From positions 434,001 to 498,000 of the forward strand of contig NZ_SBIS02000008.1 of assembly GCF_004765815.2 (NCBI RefSeq): a DNA stretch of 64,000 bases, given 5' to 3'. Below are positions 16,780-26,097 of this stretch, piece after piece. The notes beneath the pieces were generated by a model. That model was not told where the DNA came from, ran no database searches, and worked only from the letters and a program-made list of their open reading frames with translations. The stretch comes from Halorussus salinus. Its GTDB lineage: Archaea > Halobacteriota > Halobacteria > Halobacteriales > Haladaptataceae. The translations under genes and the position numbers were made by a program. Each line of letters begins with the position of its first letter. The stretch's first letter is position 1.

Positions 16780-17805
16780 ATGTTCGGTTACTTCGTCAAG
16801 CGGACGCTACAGGCGGTTTTCACGGCATTTTTCGTGGTGACGCTCTCGTTCGTGCTGGTTCGACTCATGCCGGGGAACCCGGCCGACCAGCTTCGCGGCC
16901 AGCTCATCCGTAACAACCCGGACCTTTCTCAGGAGGAAATCAATCGCCGGGTCGCCAACTACATCAACATCGACTACAGCCAACCGCTCCACGAGCAGTA
17001 TTTCGCGTACGTCTCCGGCATCCTTCGGGGTGACCTCGGTCACTCGGTCAGCCAGAACGCCCCCGTCTCGGAGATTCTCGGGCAGGCGCTTCCGTGGACG
17101 GTGTTCGCGTTCTCGGTCGCCATCCTGCTCATGTTCGTTCTCGGCATCTCTCTCGGAGCCGTCATGGCCTACAACGAGGGAAGCCGGTTCGACGTGAGTA
17201 CGACGGGACTCGGTATCGTCCTCAACTCGACGCCGAACTACGTGACCGCGCTGCTGTTCCTCTACGTGTTCGGCTTCACGCTCGGGTGGTTTCCGACGAG
17301 TGGGCACATCTCTTCGAGCATCGTGCCCATCGTGGACCCGTTTCGACCGGTCGCGACGGCACAGTTCGTCGCCAGCGCGGTGTACCACGCAAGTCTGCTC
17401 GTCGCCACCGTCGTCATCACCGGGTTCGGCGGCGTCGCACTGGCGATGCGGGGCAACAGCATCCAAGTGCTGGGCGAGGACTACCTGCGTGTCGCGCGAC
17501 TCCGCGGCCTCTCGGACACGCGAATCGCGTTGCGGTACGTCGCCCGCAACGCCGTCCTCCCGATGTACACGGGACTGCTACTGGCGTTCGGTGCCATCAT
17601 CGGCGGGTCGGCCATCCTCGAACAGGTGTTCACCTACCCCGGACTCGGCTACTACATCGTCGCCGCGGTCGAAGCGCGCGACTACCCGCTCATGATGGGC
17701 GGGTTCGTCCTCATCACGCTCGGGGTCGTCGTCGGCGCGTTCATCGCGGACCTGACGTACGGACTCGTGGACCCCCGCGTCTCCACGGGAGGTGACGCCT
17801 CGTGA
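16780..17805 (+). CDS. ABC transporter permease, DppB/OppB type
   Basis: 341 residues, first permease of the importer. The family start is visible (YFVKRTLQAVFTAFFVVTLS, then LVRLMPGNPADQLRG), followed by about six helices and the ATPase-coupling loop (LGEDYLRVARLRGLSDTRIA, about residues 229-248). It begins 7 nt after the binding-protein gene and its end overlaps the next permease (GTGA). It pairs with the DppC-type protein to form the membrane channel. Confidence 0.93.
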   Translation: MFGYFVKRTLQAVFTAFFVVTLSFVLVRLMPGNPADQLRGQLIRNNPDLSQEEINRRVANYINIDYSQPLHEQYFAYVSGILRGDLGHSVSQNAPVSEILGQALPWTVFAFSVAILLMFVLGISLGAVMAYNEGSRFDVSTTGLGIVLNSTPNYVTALLFLYVFGFTLGWFPTSGHISSSIVPIVDPFRPVATAQFVASAVYHASLLVATVVITGFGGVALAMRGNSIQVLGEDYLRVARLRGLSDTRIALRYVARNAVLPMYTGLLLAFGAIIGGSAILEQVFTYPGLGYYIVAAVEARDYPLMMGGFVLITLGVVVGAFIADLTYGLVDPRVSTGGDAS

Positions 17806-18914
17806 GCCAAGGCAATCAGTCCGAGACCCAGCCGGTCGGCAGTGGCGGGTTCGGAACCGTCGCCGACTCGTCGTTGAGCCGCGGCGAACGCTATCGCCGC
17901 GTCCTCGACCTCTGGCTCGTCGCGCCGCTCCGCGTCGTCTGGAACGACGTTCGCGCTCGCATCGGAGCCGCGCTCGTCGTCGGATTCCTCGTAATGGGCG
18001 TCGTCGGCCCCGCGCTGGTCGCCGAACCCCGCGTCGGACAGGCACCGCTCCTCGTCGGTCCCTTCGAGGGCGGTCTCGTCGGCGGAAGTTGGTACGAAGT
18101 GACGAGTACGTCGCTGTTCGGTGTCTCCGTGCCGTGGGTCGCGGTTCACTGGCCGCTGGGCACCGACAACGTCGGTCGCGGGATTCTCGAACAGGTCGTC
18201 CACGCGACCCCGCGCATGCTCACGATGATTACCACCGCCGGGCTGTTCGTCACGGTCCTCGGGACGAGCGTCGGCGCGCTCGCGGGCTACACTGGCGGTC
18301 GACTCGACCAGTTGCTCTCGACACTCATCGACATCGTGATGACCCTGCCGGGACTGCCGCTGTTGCTCATCCTCGTCGCACTGCTCGAACCGAAGAGTCC
18401 GGTCGTCCTCGGCATCGTCCTCTCGCTACAGGGCTGGGCTGGCATGGCTCGCGCCATCCGCTCGCAAGTCCTGACGATTCGGTCGACCTCCTACGTCGAG
18501 GCGTCGCAAGCGATGGGGCTATCCACGCCCACCATCGTCGCCAAGGAGATCGTCCCGAACATCATGCCGTTCGTGATGATAAACATGGTCAACGCGATGC
18601 GACAGGTCATCTTCGCGTCGGTCGGCCTCTACTTCCTCGGTCTCCTGCCGTTCTCGGAGGTCGTCAACTGGGGCGTGATGCTCCAACTCGCCTACTCGAA
18701 CGGCGGCCTGCTCACGGTCGACGCCGCCCACTGGCTCCTCGTGCCGATGGTCGCCATCATCCTGCTGTCGATGGCGCTCATCCTGTTCGCGCAGGGGATG
18801 GACCGCGTGTTCAACCCCCGCGTCCGGGCGCGGCACGCGGAGACGACCGAGGGGAGCGGCGACGAGCCGACCGACACGTCGGCTCGAACCGCCTCGCTCG
18901 GAGGTGAGCTATGA
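17802..18914 (+). CDS. ABC transporter permease, DppC/OppC type
   Basis: 370 residues with the DppC features: a polar N-terminal extension, a first helix (IGAALVVGFLVMGVVGPALV), the LGTDNVGRGILEQVVHATPR motif between helices 1 and 2, and the coupling loop STSYVEASQAMGLSTP. It starts with GTG overlapping the preceding stop (GTGA), and its own stop overlaps the next start (ATGA). A periplasmic insertion of about 45 residues before the LGTDNVGRG motif is somewhat longer than usual. Confidence 0.92.
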   Translation: MSQGNQSETQPVGSGGFGTVADSSLSRGERYRRVLDLWLVAPLRVVWNDVRARIGAALVVGFLVMGVVGPALVAEPRVGQAPLLVGPFEGGLVGGSWYEVTSTSLFGVSVPWVAVHWPLGTDNVGRGILEQVVHATPRMLTMITTAGLFVTVLGTSVGALAGYTGGRLDQLLSTLIDIVMTLPGLPLLLILVALLEPKSPVVLGIVLSLQGWAGMARAIRSQVLTIRSTSYVEASQAMGLSTPTIVAKEIVPNIMPFVMINMVNAMRQVIFASVGLYFLGLLPFSEVVNWGVMLQLAYSNGGLLTVDAAHWLLVPMVAIILLSMALILFAQGMDRVFNPRVRARHAETTEGSGDEPTDTSARTASLGGEL

Positions 18915-19969
18915 GCCGGACGCCCGCGTCCGACGCCGAGGCTCGTCGGTCCGGCGACGACGATGTCGTCCTCGAATGTCGGAACCTCTCGGTCTCGTTC
19001 GGGATGGACCGCGGGACCTCCTACGTCGTCAACGACGTGGACATCGACATCAGACGCGGCGAGATTCTGGGCATCGTCGGCGAGTCCGGCTCCGGGAAGT
19101 CGATGTTCGCCTCGGCGCTGTTGAACGCCGTCGTGGACCCCGGACAGACCGACGGCAGCGTCACCTACTACCCGCGGGAGGGCGACCCCGTGGACGTTCT
19201 CGAACTCGACAAACAGCCCCTGCGGAGCCTCCGCTGGGCGGACATCTCGATGGTGTTCCAAGGGGCGATGAGTTCGTTCAACCCGACGATGGCGTTCCGC
19301 GAACACTTCGTGGAGACGCTGGAAGCCCACGACTACGACGTGGCCGAGGGCATGGAACGGGCCGAGGAGCTACTGGCGGACCTCTATCTCGACCCCGAGC
19401 GCGTCCTCGATTCGTACCCGCACGAACTCTCGGGCGGGATGAAACAGCGCGCGCTCATCGCGCTCTCGCTCGTCCTCGAACCCGAAGTGCTGGTGATGGA
19501 CGAGCCGACGGCGGCGTTGGACCTCCTCATGCAGCGGTCCATCGTCAGCCTGCTGTCGGACCTGCGCGAGAAGTACGACCTCACGATGGTGTTCATCACT
19601 CACGACCTGCCGCTGGTCACGAAACTCGCCGACCGCATCGGCGTCCTCTACGCCTTCGAGTTCGCCGAGGTCGGCGACACCGAGGAGTTGGTCCACGAAC
19701 CGCGCCACCCCTACACGCGCGCGCTGCTCAACGCGGTTCCGAACCTCGACGCGCCGCTCTCGGAGATGCGGCCCATCTCGGGGTCCGCGCCCGACCCGGT
19801 GGACATCCCGGCGGGCTGTCCGTACCACGAGCGGTGTCCGATGGCGACCGACGAGTGTCGCGAGCGCAAGCCACAGACGGAGGCGGTGTCCGAGACCCAC
19901 GAGGTGGCCTGCCATCACTGGCCCGACGTGGACGAGTACGTCTCGCTGGCGACGGAGGGCGAGCGATGA
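18911..19969 (+). CDS. ABC transporter ATPase, DppD/OppD type
   Basis: 352 residues. Walker A GESGSGKS (57-64), signature [15 protein letters not shown], Walker B LVMDEPTAALD and switch His in FITHDLP. The C-terminus carries the oligopeptide-type extension with clustered cysteines (GCPYHERCPMATDEC), which marks the Dpp/Opp/beta-glucoside class. It forms the ATPase dimer with the next gene product. Both ends overlap neighbouring genes (ATGA). Confidence 0.94.
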   Translation: MSRTPASDAEARRSGDDDVVLECRNLSVSFGMDRGTSYVVNDVDIDIRRGEILGIVGESGSGKSMFASALLNAVVDPGQTDGSVTYYPREGDPVDVLELDKQPLRSLRWADISMVFQGAMSSFNPTMAFREHFVETLEAHDYDVAEGMERAEELLADLYLDPERVLDSYPHELSGGMKQRALIALSLVLEPEVLVMDEPTAALDLLMQRSIVSLLSDLREKYDLTMVFITHDLPLVTKLADRIGVLYAFEFAEVGDTEELVHEPRHPYTRALLNAVPNLDAPLSEMRPISGSAPDPVDIPAGCPYHERCPMATDECRERKPQTEAVSETHEVACHHWPDVDEYVSLATEGER

Positions 19970-21042
19970 GTACCGACGAGACGGTCCTCTCGCTCTCGGA
20001 CCTCGAAGTTCACTTCGAGAAAGAGGACAGCGGACTGAACCCGTTCGCGGACCGCGAGACGGTTCGCGCCGTCGATGGCGTGAGCCTCGACATCGGGGCG
20101 AACGACGTGGTCGCCATCGTCGGCGAGTCCGGGAGCGGGAAGACCACGCTCGGGAAGGCCGCTATCGGTCTCCAAGAGCCGACCGGCGGCTCGGTCAGCT
20201 ACCGCGGCCAAGACATCTGGGAGGCGAAGGGCTGGCGGTCGGACTCCTCGATTCCCCACGACGAGATTCGCCGGTCGCTCCAGATTATCCACCAAGACCC
20301 CGGCTCGGCGCTGAACCCGAACCGGACGGTGCTGTCGTCGCTGGCGGCCCCGCTGAAGCGGTGGGAGCCGTCGCTCGGTCCCGAGGACCGCGAGGCGCGC
20401 GTCCTGCACTTCATCGAGCGCGTGGGGATGACGCCGCCCCACGACTACGCGAACCGGTATCCCCACCAGCTCTCGGGCGGCGAGAAACAGCGCGTCGCGC
20501 TCATTCGGGCGCTGTTGATGAACCCCGACCTCATCCTCGCCGACGAGGCGGTCAGCGCCTTGGACGTGAGCCTGCGGGTCGAGATGATGGACCTGCTCCT
20601 CGAACTACAGGCGCAGTTCGACACCTCGTTCCTGTTCATCAGCCACGACCTGTCGAACGCCCGGTACATCGCCGAACACGCGGGCGGCAGACTCGGCGTG
20701 ATGTATCTGGGCGAACTCGTGGAACTCGGCCCCGCCGAGGAGGTCCTCCGGAACCCCCAACACCCCTACACGAAGGTCCTGAAGTGGGCGACCCCGGAAC
20801 TCGGTCGCGACGACGGCCCCAGCGAGCCGCCGGTGCGCGAAATCGACATCCCGGACCCGGTGAACCCGCCCTCGGGCTGTCGGTTCCACACGCGGTGTCC
20901 GAACGCGACCGAGGAGTGCCGCGAGGCGGCACCGTCCGAGACGCTCGTCGGCGACGAGGAGCGCCACCGGGTCGCGTGCTACCGGGCGACCGACGACGGA
21001 GCCTACTGGGATAGTCCCCCGCTCGACGGGGCGGAACGATAA
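19966..21042 (+). CDS. ABC transporter ATPase, DppF/OppF type
   Basis: 358 residues, second ATPase of the importer. Walker A GESGSGKTT (53-61), signature LSGGEKQRVALIRAL, Walker B LILADEAVSALD and switch FISHDLS. The C-terminal cysteine-rich extension is GCRFHTRCPNATEEC. I start at 19966 (ATGA overlap with the DppD-type gene); the frame is open much further upstream but that part only mirrors the previous gene. The GH81 gene starts 16 nt downstream. Confidence 0.94.
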   Translation: MSTDETVLSLSDLEVHFEKEDSGLNPFADRETVRAVDGVSLDIGANDVVAIVGESGSGKTTLGKAAIGLQEPTGGSVSYRGQDIWEAKGWRSDSSIPHDEIRRSLQIIHQDPGSALNPNRTVLSSLAAPLKRWEPSLGPEDREARVLHFIERVGMTPPHDYANRYPHQLSGGEKQRVALIRALLMNPDLILADEAVSALDVSLRVEMMDLLLELQAQFDTSFLFISHDLSNARYIAEHAGGRLGVMYLGELVELGPAEEVLRNPQHPYTKVLKWATPELGRDDGPSEPPVREIDIPDPVNPPSGCRFHTRCPNATEECREAAPSETLVGDEERHRVACYRATDDGAYWDSPPLDGAER

Positions 21043-21058
21043 CCGTTCAGACTCCCCC

Positions 21059-23839
21059 ATGACAGACGAACACGCCACAGACGACGCGAACGCGCCGGAC
21101 GAATCTACGACGAAAACCGAACGGACGACTCACGAATCGGCAATCCACGAATCAGCGACTCACGAATCGGCGACGGACCGCTCGGTCGGTCGCCGCCGCT
21201 ATCTCTCGGGCGTCGGCGCGTTCGGGACGGTCGGACTCGCTGGCCTCGCGGACGCCCGCGAGGCCACCGGAGACGACTGCATCGGGCGACCCTCGGACGA
21301 CGAGAACGAGGCTCCTCGGGTCGCATCGAGCGTGGTCGGCGTCGGTGCCGGAAGCTACGCGACGACCCTTCCCTCCGGCGAGGAGTCCCCGCCCGAACGG
21401 GTCTACGCCACGGGCGACCTCTCGGCTCCGTATCCGACGAACGACTGGTGGAGCAGCGTCCTCTTCGCCCAGTACGGGTCGGCGATGTGGGCACACCCGC
21501 TGGTCGGCACGCCGACCAGCGAGGGTCTCGACCTCTCGCACCCGACCGAGTGGACGTTCTCGAACGTCTCGGGCGACAAGAACCGAGGCAACGTCGCCGA
21601 GATGGACGACACCACTGACCTCACCATCTCGACCACGGGCGGGTCGTTCGCCGACACCCAGTGTGCGGGCTACGGCGACTGGCACACCGAGGTCCGGTGG
21701 GGTGCGGGCGACTCGACCACCCCGACACTCGACGTGACGCTCGCGCAAGGTTCGCCGTTCGCCTTCGCCGAGGTGACGGGGGCGGACGCCGAACTCTCGT
21801 TCGCCGCGACGCCGACCGTGTGGGCCGACAGCGGGAATCTCCTCGGACTCTCGGTCAACGGCCACCACTACGGCGTCTTCGCTCCGAGCGGAGCGACGTG
21901 GAACGGCCTCGGTTCGGCGACGCTGACGAGTGGTCTCGGTGGAGCGGGGTACGTCGCTATCGCCGTCCTCCCCGAGGCGACGACGACGGCGCTCTCGCGC
22001 TACGAGTCGTACGCCTACAACCAGATTACCGGCACGACCGTCTCGTGGACCTACGACCAGAGCGCCGGTGAGGTCCGGACGACCCACATGTTCGAGACGA
22101 ACGCCCGCGCCGAATCGAGCGCGACCGGAACCATCGCCGCGCTCTACCCCCACCAGCACAAGCACACCACCACCGCGCTGGACGACGACACGTTCGTCTC
22201 CCCGCGCGGGACGATGCGGACGACGACGGGCTCGTCGTTCGAGACGGTGCTCGACCTCCCGCCGGACCTGCCGTATCTCCCGGACGTGGGGTCCGTCGAG
22301 CAGAGTCGCCTCGCGGGCTACGTGGACGACGCCGAAGCCGAATCGCCCCTGATTCGCGCCGGACCCGACGCTCCCGGCGACGGGACCTACTGGACGGGCA
22401 AGAACTACGAGCGCCTCGCGCAGTTGCGGCCCATCGCCGAACAGGTCGGCGACTCGGCGGCCGCCGACGCGTTCGCCGCGGCGCTCCGCGACGACTTGGA
22501 GACGTGGCTCGACGCGACCGTCTCGGGGGCAAGCGACTCCGAGGATGTCTTCTACTACGACGACACGTGGGGGACGCTCGTCGGGTACAACGACTCCTTT
22601 GGCTCCGGTCCCGAACTGAACGACCACCACTTCCACTACGGCTACTACGTCACGGCGGCCGCCGAAATCGCTCGGCGAGACCCGACGTGGGCCGACGACG
22701 CGAACTGGGGCGGGATGGTCGAACACCTGATTCGGGACTACGCCAACCCCTCGCGGACGGACTCGATGTATCCGTTCCTGCGGAACTTCGCGCCCTACGC
22801 CGGTCACTCGTGGGCCGCGGGGAACCCCGCGTTCGACCTCGGCAACAACCAAGAGTCCTCCTCGGAGGCCGTCAACGCATACGCGGCCGTCCTGCGCTAC
22901 GGCGAGTACACCGGGAACACCGAACTGCGCGACCTCGGGGCGTACCTAATCGCCCACGAGACGACCGCAGTAGACGAGTACTGGTACGACGTGGACGAGG
23001 AGAACCATCCGGCCGACTGGGACTACAGCTACGCCGGGATGGTCTGGGGCGCGGGCTACAAGTACGACACGTGGTGGACCGACGACGTGGAGGCGATTCA
23101 CGGCATCAACGTCCTCCCGGTCGGCGGCCACTCGCTGTCGCTCGGCCGAAATCGCGCGGCGGCGGCGGCGACGTACGACGAACTCGTCACGGCCAACGGC
23201 GGCGACAGCTTCGACTACTGGCCCGATGTCCTGTGGTCGTATCGCGCGTTCAGCGACCCCGCGGACGCTCGGTCCCTGTTCGAGGCCAGCGCCGGGTCGT
23301 ACCCCGTCGAGTTCGGCGAGTCGAAAGCCCACACCTACCGATGGGTGACGGCGATGGAGGACCTCGGAGCGGTCGAGGCGAGTATCACCGCGGACGCACC
23401 CCTCGCCGCCGTCTTCGACGACGGCACGACGACGACCTACGTCGCGTACAACGCCGACGACACCGCGACGACCGTCGATTTCTCCGACGGCACGTCGCTG
23501 TCGGTTCCGGCGAACGAGTTGGCGACGACCAGCAGTGACGACTCCGGCGACTCGGGCGGTCCGACCGTCGAGTCAGTGACGACGACGACCGACGCGAGGG
23601 GACCGTGGACCGACGCCAGCGTCGATTGGGCGGTGGCAGACGCCGACGGCGACCTTCGGTCGGTGGCCGTCGAACTCCGCGACAGCGCGGGAACGACCCT
23701 GGACACCACGACGACGACCGTCTCGGGTAGCACCTCGTCGGGGACGACCGACCTGCGGACCCGAGACGCCCCGGAAACGGTCGCAGTGACGGTAACAGAT
23801 GCAGCGAACAACGAAACAGCCACGACAACGACACTATGA
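21059..23839 (+). CDS. Secreted glycoside hydrolase family 81, endo-1,3-beta-glucanase
   Basis: 926 residues. A long acidic Thr/His/Glu-rich leader precedes a Tat signal (GRRRYLSGVGAFGTVGLAGL), so the folded enzyme is exported. The GH81 start is marked by APYPTNDWWSSVLFAQYGS. The most conserved catalytic-region motifs are DHHFHYGYY (about 521-529) and NNQESSSEAVNAYA (about 596-609), with GWAGNPAF-like and YDTWWT segments between and after. GH81 enzymes cleave internal beta-1,3 bonds of laminarin or curdlan. After about residue 760 there is a Ser/Gly/Asp linker and a Thr-rich Ig/PKD-like beta domain. The gene overlaps the GH3 gene (ATGA), so extracellular cleavage and intracellular hydrolysis are coupled. 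Confidence 0.92.
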   Translation: MTDEHATDDANAPDESTTKTERTTHESAIHESATHESATDRSVGRRRYLSGVGAFGTVGLAGLADAREATGDDCIGRPSDDENEAPRVASSVVGVGAGSYATTLPSGEESPPERVYATGDLSAPYPTNDWWSSVLFAQYGSAMWAHPLVGTPTSEGLDLSHPTEWTFSNVSGDKNRGNVAEMDDTTDLTISTTGGSFADTQCAGYGDWHTEVRWGAGDSTTPTLDVTLAQGSPFAFAEVTGADAELSFAATPTVWADSGNLLGLSVNGHHYGVFAPSGATWNGLGSATLTSGLGGAGYVAIAVLPEATTTALSRYESYAYNQITGTTVSWTYDQSAGEVRTTHMFETNARAESSATGTIAALYPHQHKHTTTALDDDTFVSPRGTMRTTTGSSFETVLDLPPDLPYLPDVGSVEQSRLAGYVDDAEAESPLIRAGPDAPGDGTYWTGKNYERLAQLRPIAEQVGDSAAADAFAAALRDDLETWLDATVSGASDSEDVFYYDDTWGTLVGYNDSFGSGPELNDHHFHYGYYVTAAAEIARRDPTWADDANWGGMVEHLIRDYANPSRTDSMYPFLRNFAPYAGHSWAAGNPAFDLGNNQESSSEAVNAYAAVLRYGEYTGNTELRDLGAYLIAHETTAVDEYWYDVDEENHPADWDYSYAGMVWGAGYKYDTWWTDDVEAIHGINVLPVGGHSLSLGRNRAAAAATYDELVTANGGDSFDYWPDVLWSYRAFSDPADARSLFEASAGSYPVEFGESKAHTYRWVTAMEDLGAVEASITADAPLAAVFDDGTTTTYVAYNADDTATTVDFSDGTSLSVPANELATTSSDDSGDSGGPTVESVTTTTDARGPWTDASVDWAVADADGDLRSVAVELRDSAGTTLDTTTTTVSGSTSSGTTDLRTRDAPETVAVTVTDAANNETATTTTL

Positions 23840-26076
23840 CGAGACAGGACACCCAGACCACGCAACGAGACGAGAGCGACGCAGAAGTAGAGACCCTCCT
23901 CGAGGAGATGACGCTCCGGGAGAAGGCCGCGCAGTTGGCCGGCACGTACGTCGGGACGATGGGCGAGACCCGAACCGTCGAAGACGCCAAGGCGTCGGTG
24001 CGCGACCACGGTATCGGGTTCGTCACGCCGTTCGGCTACGGCGCGTCGCCGCATCGGGACTCGACGGAGGTCGTCGAGATAGCCAACGAACTCCAACGAA
24101 TCGCCCGCGAGGAGACCCGCCTCGGAATTCCGGTGTTGATTCCGGTGGACGCGATTCACGGCCACGCCTACGTCGAGGAGACGACGGTGTTCCCGCATAA
24201 CATCGGCGTCGCGGCGGCGCGCGACCGCTCGCTCGCCGAGGAGATAGGGACCGTCACCGCGACAGAGGCCGCCGCGACCGGTGCGGGTCTCACCTACGGG
24301 CCGACCTGCGACGTGGCTCGGGAGCCGCGCTGGGGGCGGACGTTCGAGACGTTCGGCGAGTCACCGTATCTCTGTGGCGAACTCGCCGCCGCGAAGGCTC
24401 GCGGGGTCGGGGCGGCGACTGCCGACGTTGCCGCGATGGCGAAACACTTCCCGGCGTACGGCGGCCCCGAGCGAGGCGAAGACGCCTCGCCGGTCGAGCG
24501 GTCGGTCTCGTCGCTGTACCGCGAGTACCTCCCGCCGTTCGAGAAGGTACTCGCCGAGGGCGTCGAGGGAGTCATGCCGAGTTACAACTCCATCAACGGG
24601 GAGCCGTCTCACGGCTCGTCCCACTGGCTCTCGTCGGTCCTGCGCGACGAACTCGGCTTCGAGGGCTACGTCGCCTCCGACTGGAACGGCATCAACATGC
24701 TCCACGAGAACCACAACGTCACGAGGAGCCAGCGGGAGTCCATCCACCGGTCGTTCACCGCGGGCGTGGACGTACACTCGCTGGGCGGAGCCGACCACGC
24801 GGACCACCTCGTGTCGCTGGTCGAGGAGGGCCGCGTCGACGAGTCGGCCATCGACACGGCAGTCCGGCGGGTCCTTCGGCTCAAGTCGGACCTCGGACTG
24901 TTCGAGGACCCCTTCGTCGATGCGGCGTCGTCCGCCGAGACGCTGGGGGACCAATCCCATCGGAAGGTCGCGCTCGACGCCGCGCGAAAGTCGATGACGC
25001 TCGTGCAGAACGACGACGACCGGCTCCCGTTCGACCCCGAACTCGGGGAGGTGCTGGTCACCGGCCCGAACGCCGACGAACTGACGAGCCAAGTCGGCGG
25101 CTGGAGCCTCAAGGAGGACGACGAACTCGACGGGACGACGATTCGGGAGGGAATCGAGTCGGTCACCGGTCCCGAGACGACGGTCCGCCACGAACGGGGT
25201 GCCGGTATCGACGAGGGCGACGACCTCGACGCGGCGGTCGCGGCGGCCGAGGAGGCCGACGCCGCGGTCGTCGTCCTCGGGGAGAACTGGTATCTCCACG
25301 AGTTCGGCCCGCAGGACGTGAACGGGCCGACCGACCAGTTCCCGAACCGCGCGCAACTCACGCTGCCGGCGGCCCAGCGCGACCTCCTCGAAGCGGTCCA
25401 CGAGACGGGGACGCCGACCGCGCTCGTCCTCGTCTCGGGGCGACCGCTGGCGGTCCCGTGGGCGGCGGACAACCTCGACGCCGTCCTCCAGGCGTACTAC
25501 CCCGGCGAGGAGGGCGGGCTGGCGGTCGCGGAGACGCTGTTCGGGCGGAACAACCCGAGCGGGAAGCTCCCGATTTCGGTCCCGCGGTCGGCGGGCCACC
25601 TCCCGGTTCGACACGACTACCTGCCACACCCCTACCCCATCGGGGACGACGAACACCTCCCGTCGTACGACCCGCTGTGGGAGTTCGGCCACGGCCTCTC
25701 GTACACCGACTTCGACTACCGAGACCTCTCGGTCGCCGACGAGTCGCTCGCCGCCGACGAGTCGGTCACGGTCTCGGTGACGCTGGCGAACACCGGCGAG
25801 CGCGCGGGCGAGGAGGTCGTCCAACTCTTCGGCGGCCGGGAGTACGCCTCGGTCGTCACGCCGGTCGAGGAACTCCTCGACTTCCGGCGGGTCTCGCTCG
25901 ACCCCGGCGAAGAGACGACCGTCGAGTTCGACGTGTCGGCCGACGCCTTCGAGGTCGTCCGTCCCGACGGCACCGGTCGCTTCGAGTCGGGACCGCTCTC
26001 GCTGCGGTGTGAGTCGCTCGACGCGTCGCTCGAAGCGGTCGCAGACGAATCGCCCGAAGCGGTCGCCGACGACTGA
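23836..26076 (+). CDS. Glycoside hydrolase family 3, beta-glucosidase
   Basis: 746 residues without a signal peptide, so cytoplasmic. N-terminal GH3 barrel: EEMTLREKAAQLAG, then GIPVLIPVDAIHGHAYVEET and AKHFPAYGGPERGED. The nucleophile Asp lies in GYVASDWNGIN (about residue 284). The second alpha/beta domain includes VVVLGENWYLHEFG, and PISVPRSAGHLPVRH is typical of the GH3 end. A fibronectin-III-like domain closes the protein (TLANTGERAGEEVVQLFGG). It should remove terminal glucose from short beta-glucans imported by the Dpp-type transporter. Last gene of the operon; convergent with the TrmB gene 21 nt beyond. Confidence 0.93.
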   Translation: MTRQDTQTTQRDESDAEVETLLEEMTLREKAAQLAGTYVGTMGETRTVEDAKASVRDHGIGFVTPFGYGASPHRDSTEVVEIANELQRIAREETRLGIPVLIPVDAIHGHAYVEETTVFPHNIGVAAARDRSLAEEIGTVTATEAAATGAGLTYGPTCDVAREPRWGRTFETFGESPYLCGELAAAKARGVGAATADVAAMAKHFPAYGGPERGEDASPVERSVSSLYREYLPPFEKVLAEGVEGVMPSYNSINGEPSHGSSHWLSSVLRDELGFEGYVASDWNGINMLHENHNVTRSQRESIHRSFTAGVDVHSLGGADHADHLVSLVEEGRVDESAIDTAVRRVLRLKSDLGLFEDPFVDAASSAETLGDQSHRKVALDAARKSMTLVQNDDDRLPFDPELGEVLVTGPNADELTSQVGGWSLKEDDELDGTTIREGIESVTGPETTVRHERGAGIDEGDDLDAAVAAAEEADAAVVVLGENWYLHEFGPQDVNGPTDQFPNRAQLTLPAAQRDLLEAVHETGTPTALVLVSGRPLAVPWAADNLDAVLQAYYPGEEGGLAVAETLFGRNNPSGKLPISVPRSAGHLPVRHDYLPHPYPIGDDEHLPSYDPLWEFGHGLSYTDFDYRDLSVADESLAADESVTVSVTLANTGERAGEEVVQLFGGREYASVVTPVEELLDFRRVSLDPGEETTVEFDVSADAFEVVRPDGTGRFESGPLSLRCESLDASLEAVADESPEAVADD

Positions 26077-26097
26077 CCCGTCCGGTGAGGTCGCCGG

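Noticed and set aside
14952-21042. Dipeptide/oligopeptide importer as the function of the Dpp-type genes
   Set aside because: Family membership alone would suggest peptides, but translational coupling to GH81 and GH3 and a TrmB neighbour make a beta-glucan role more likely; peptides are not formally excluded.
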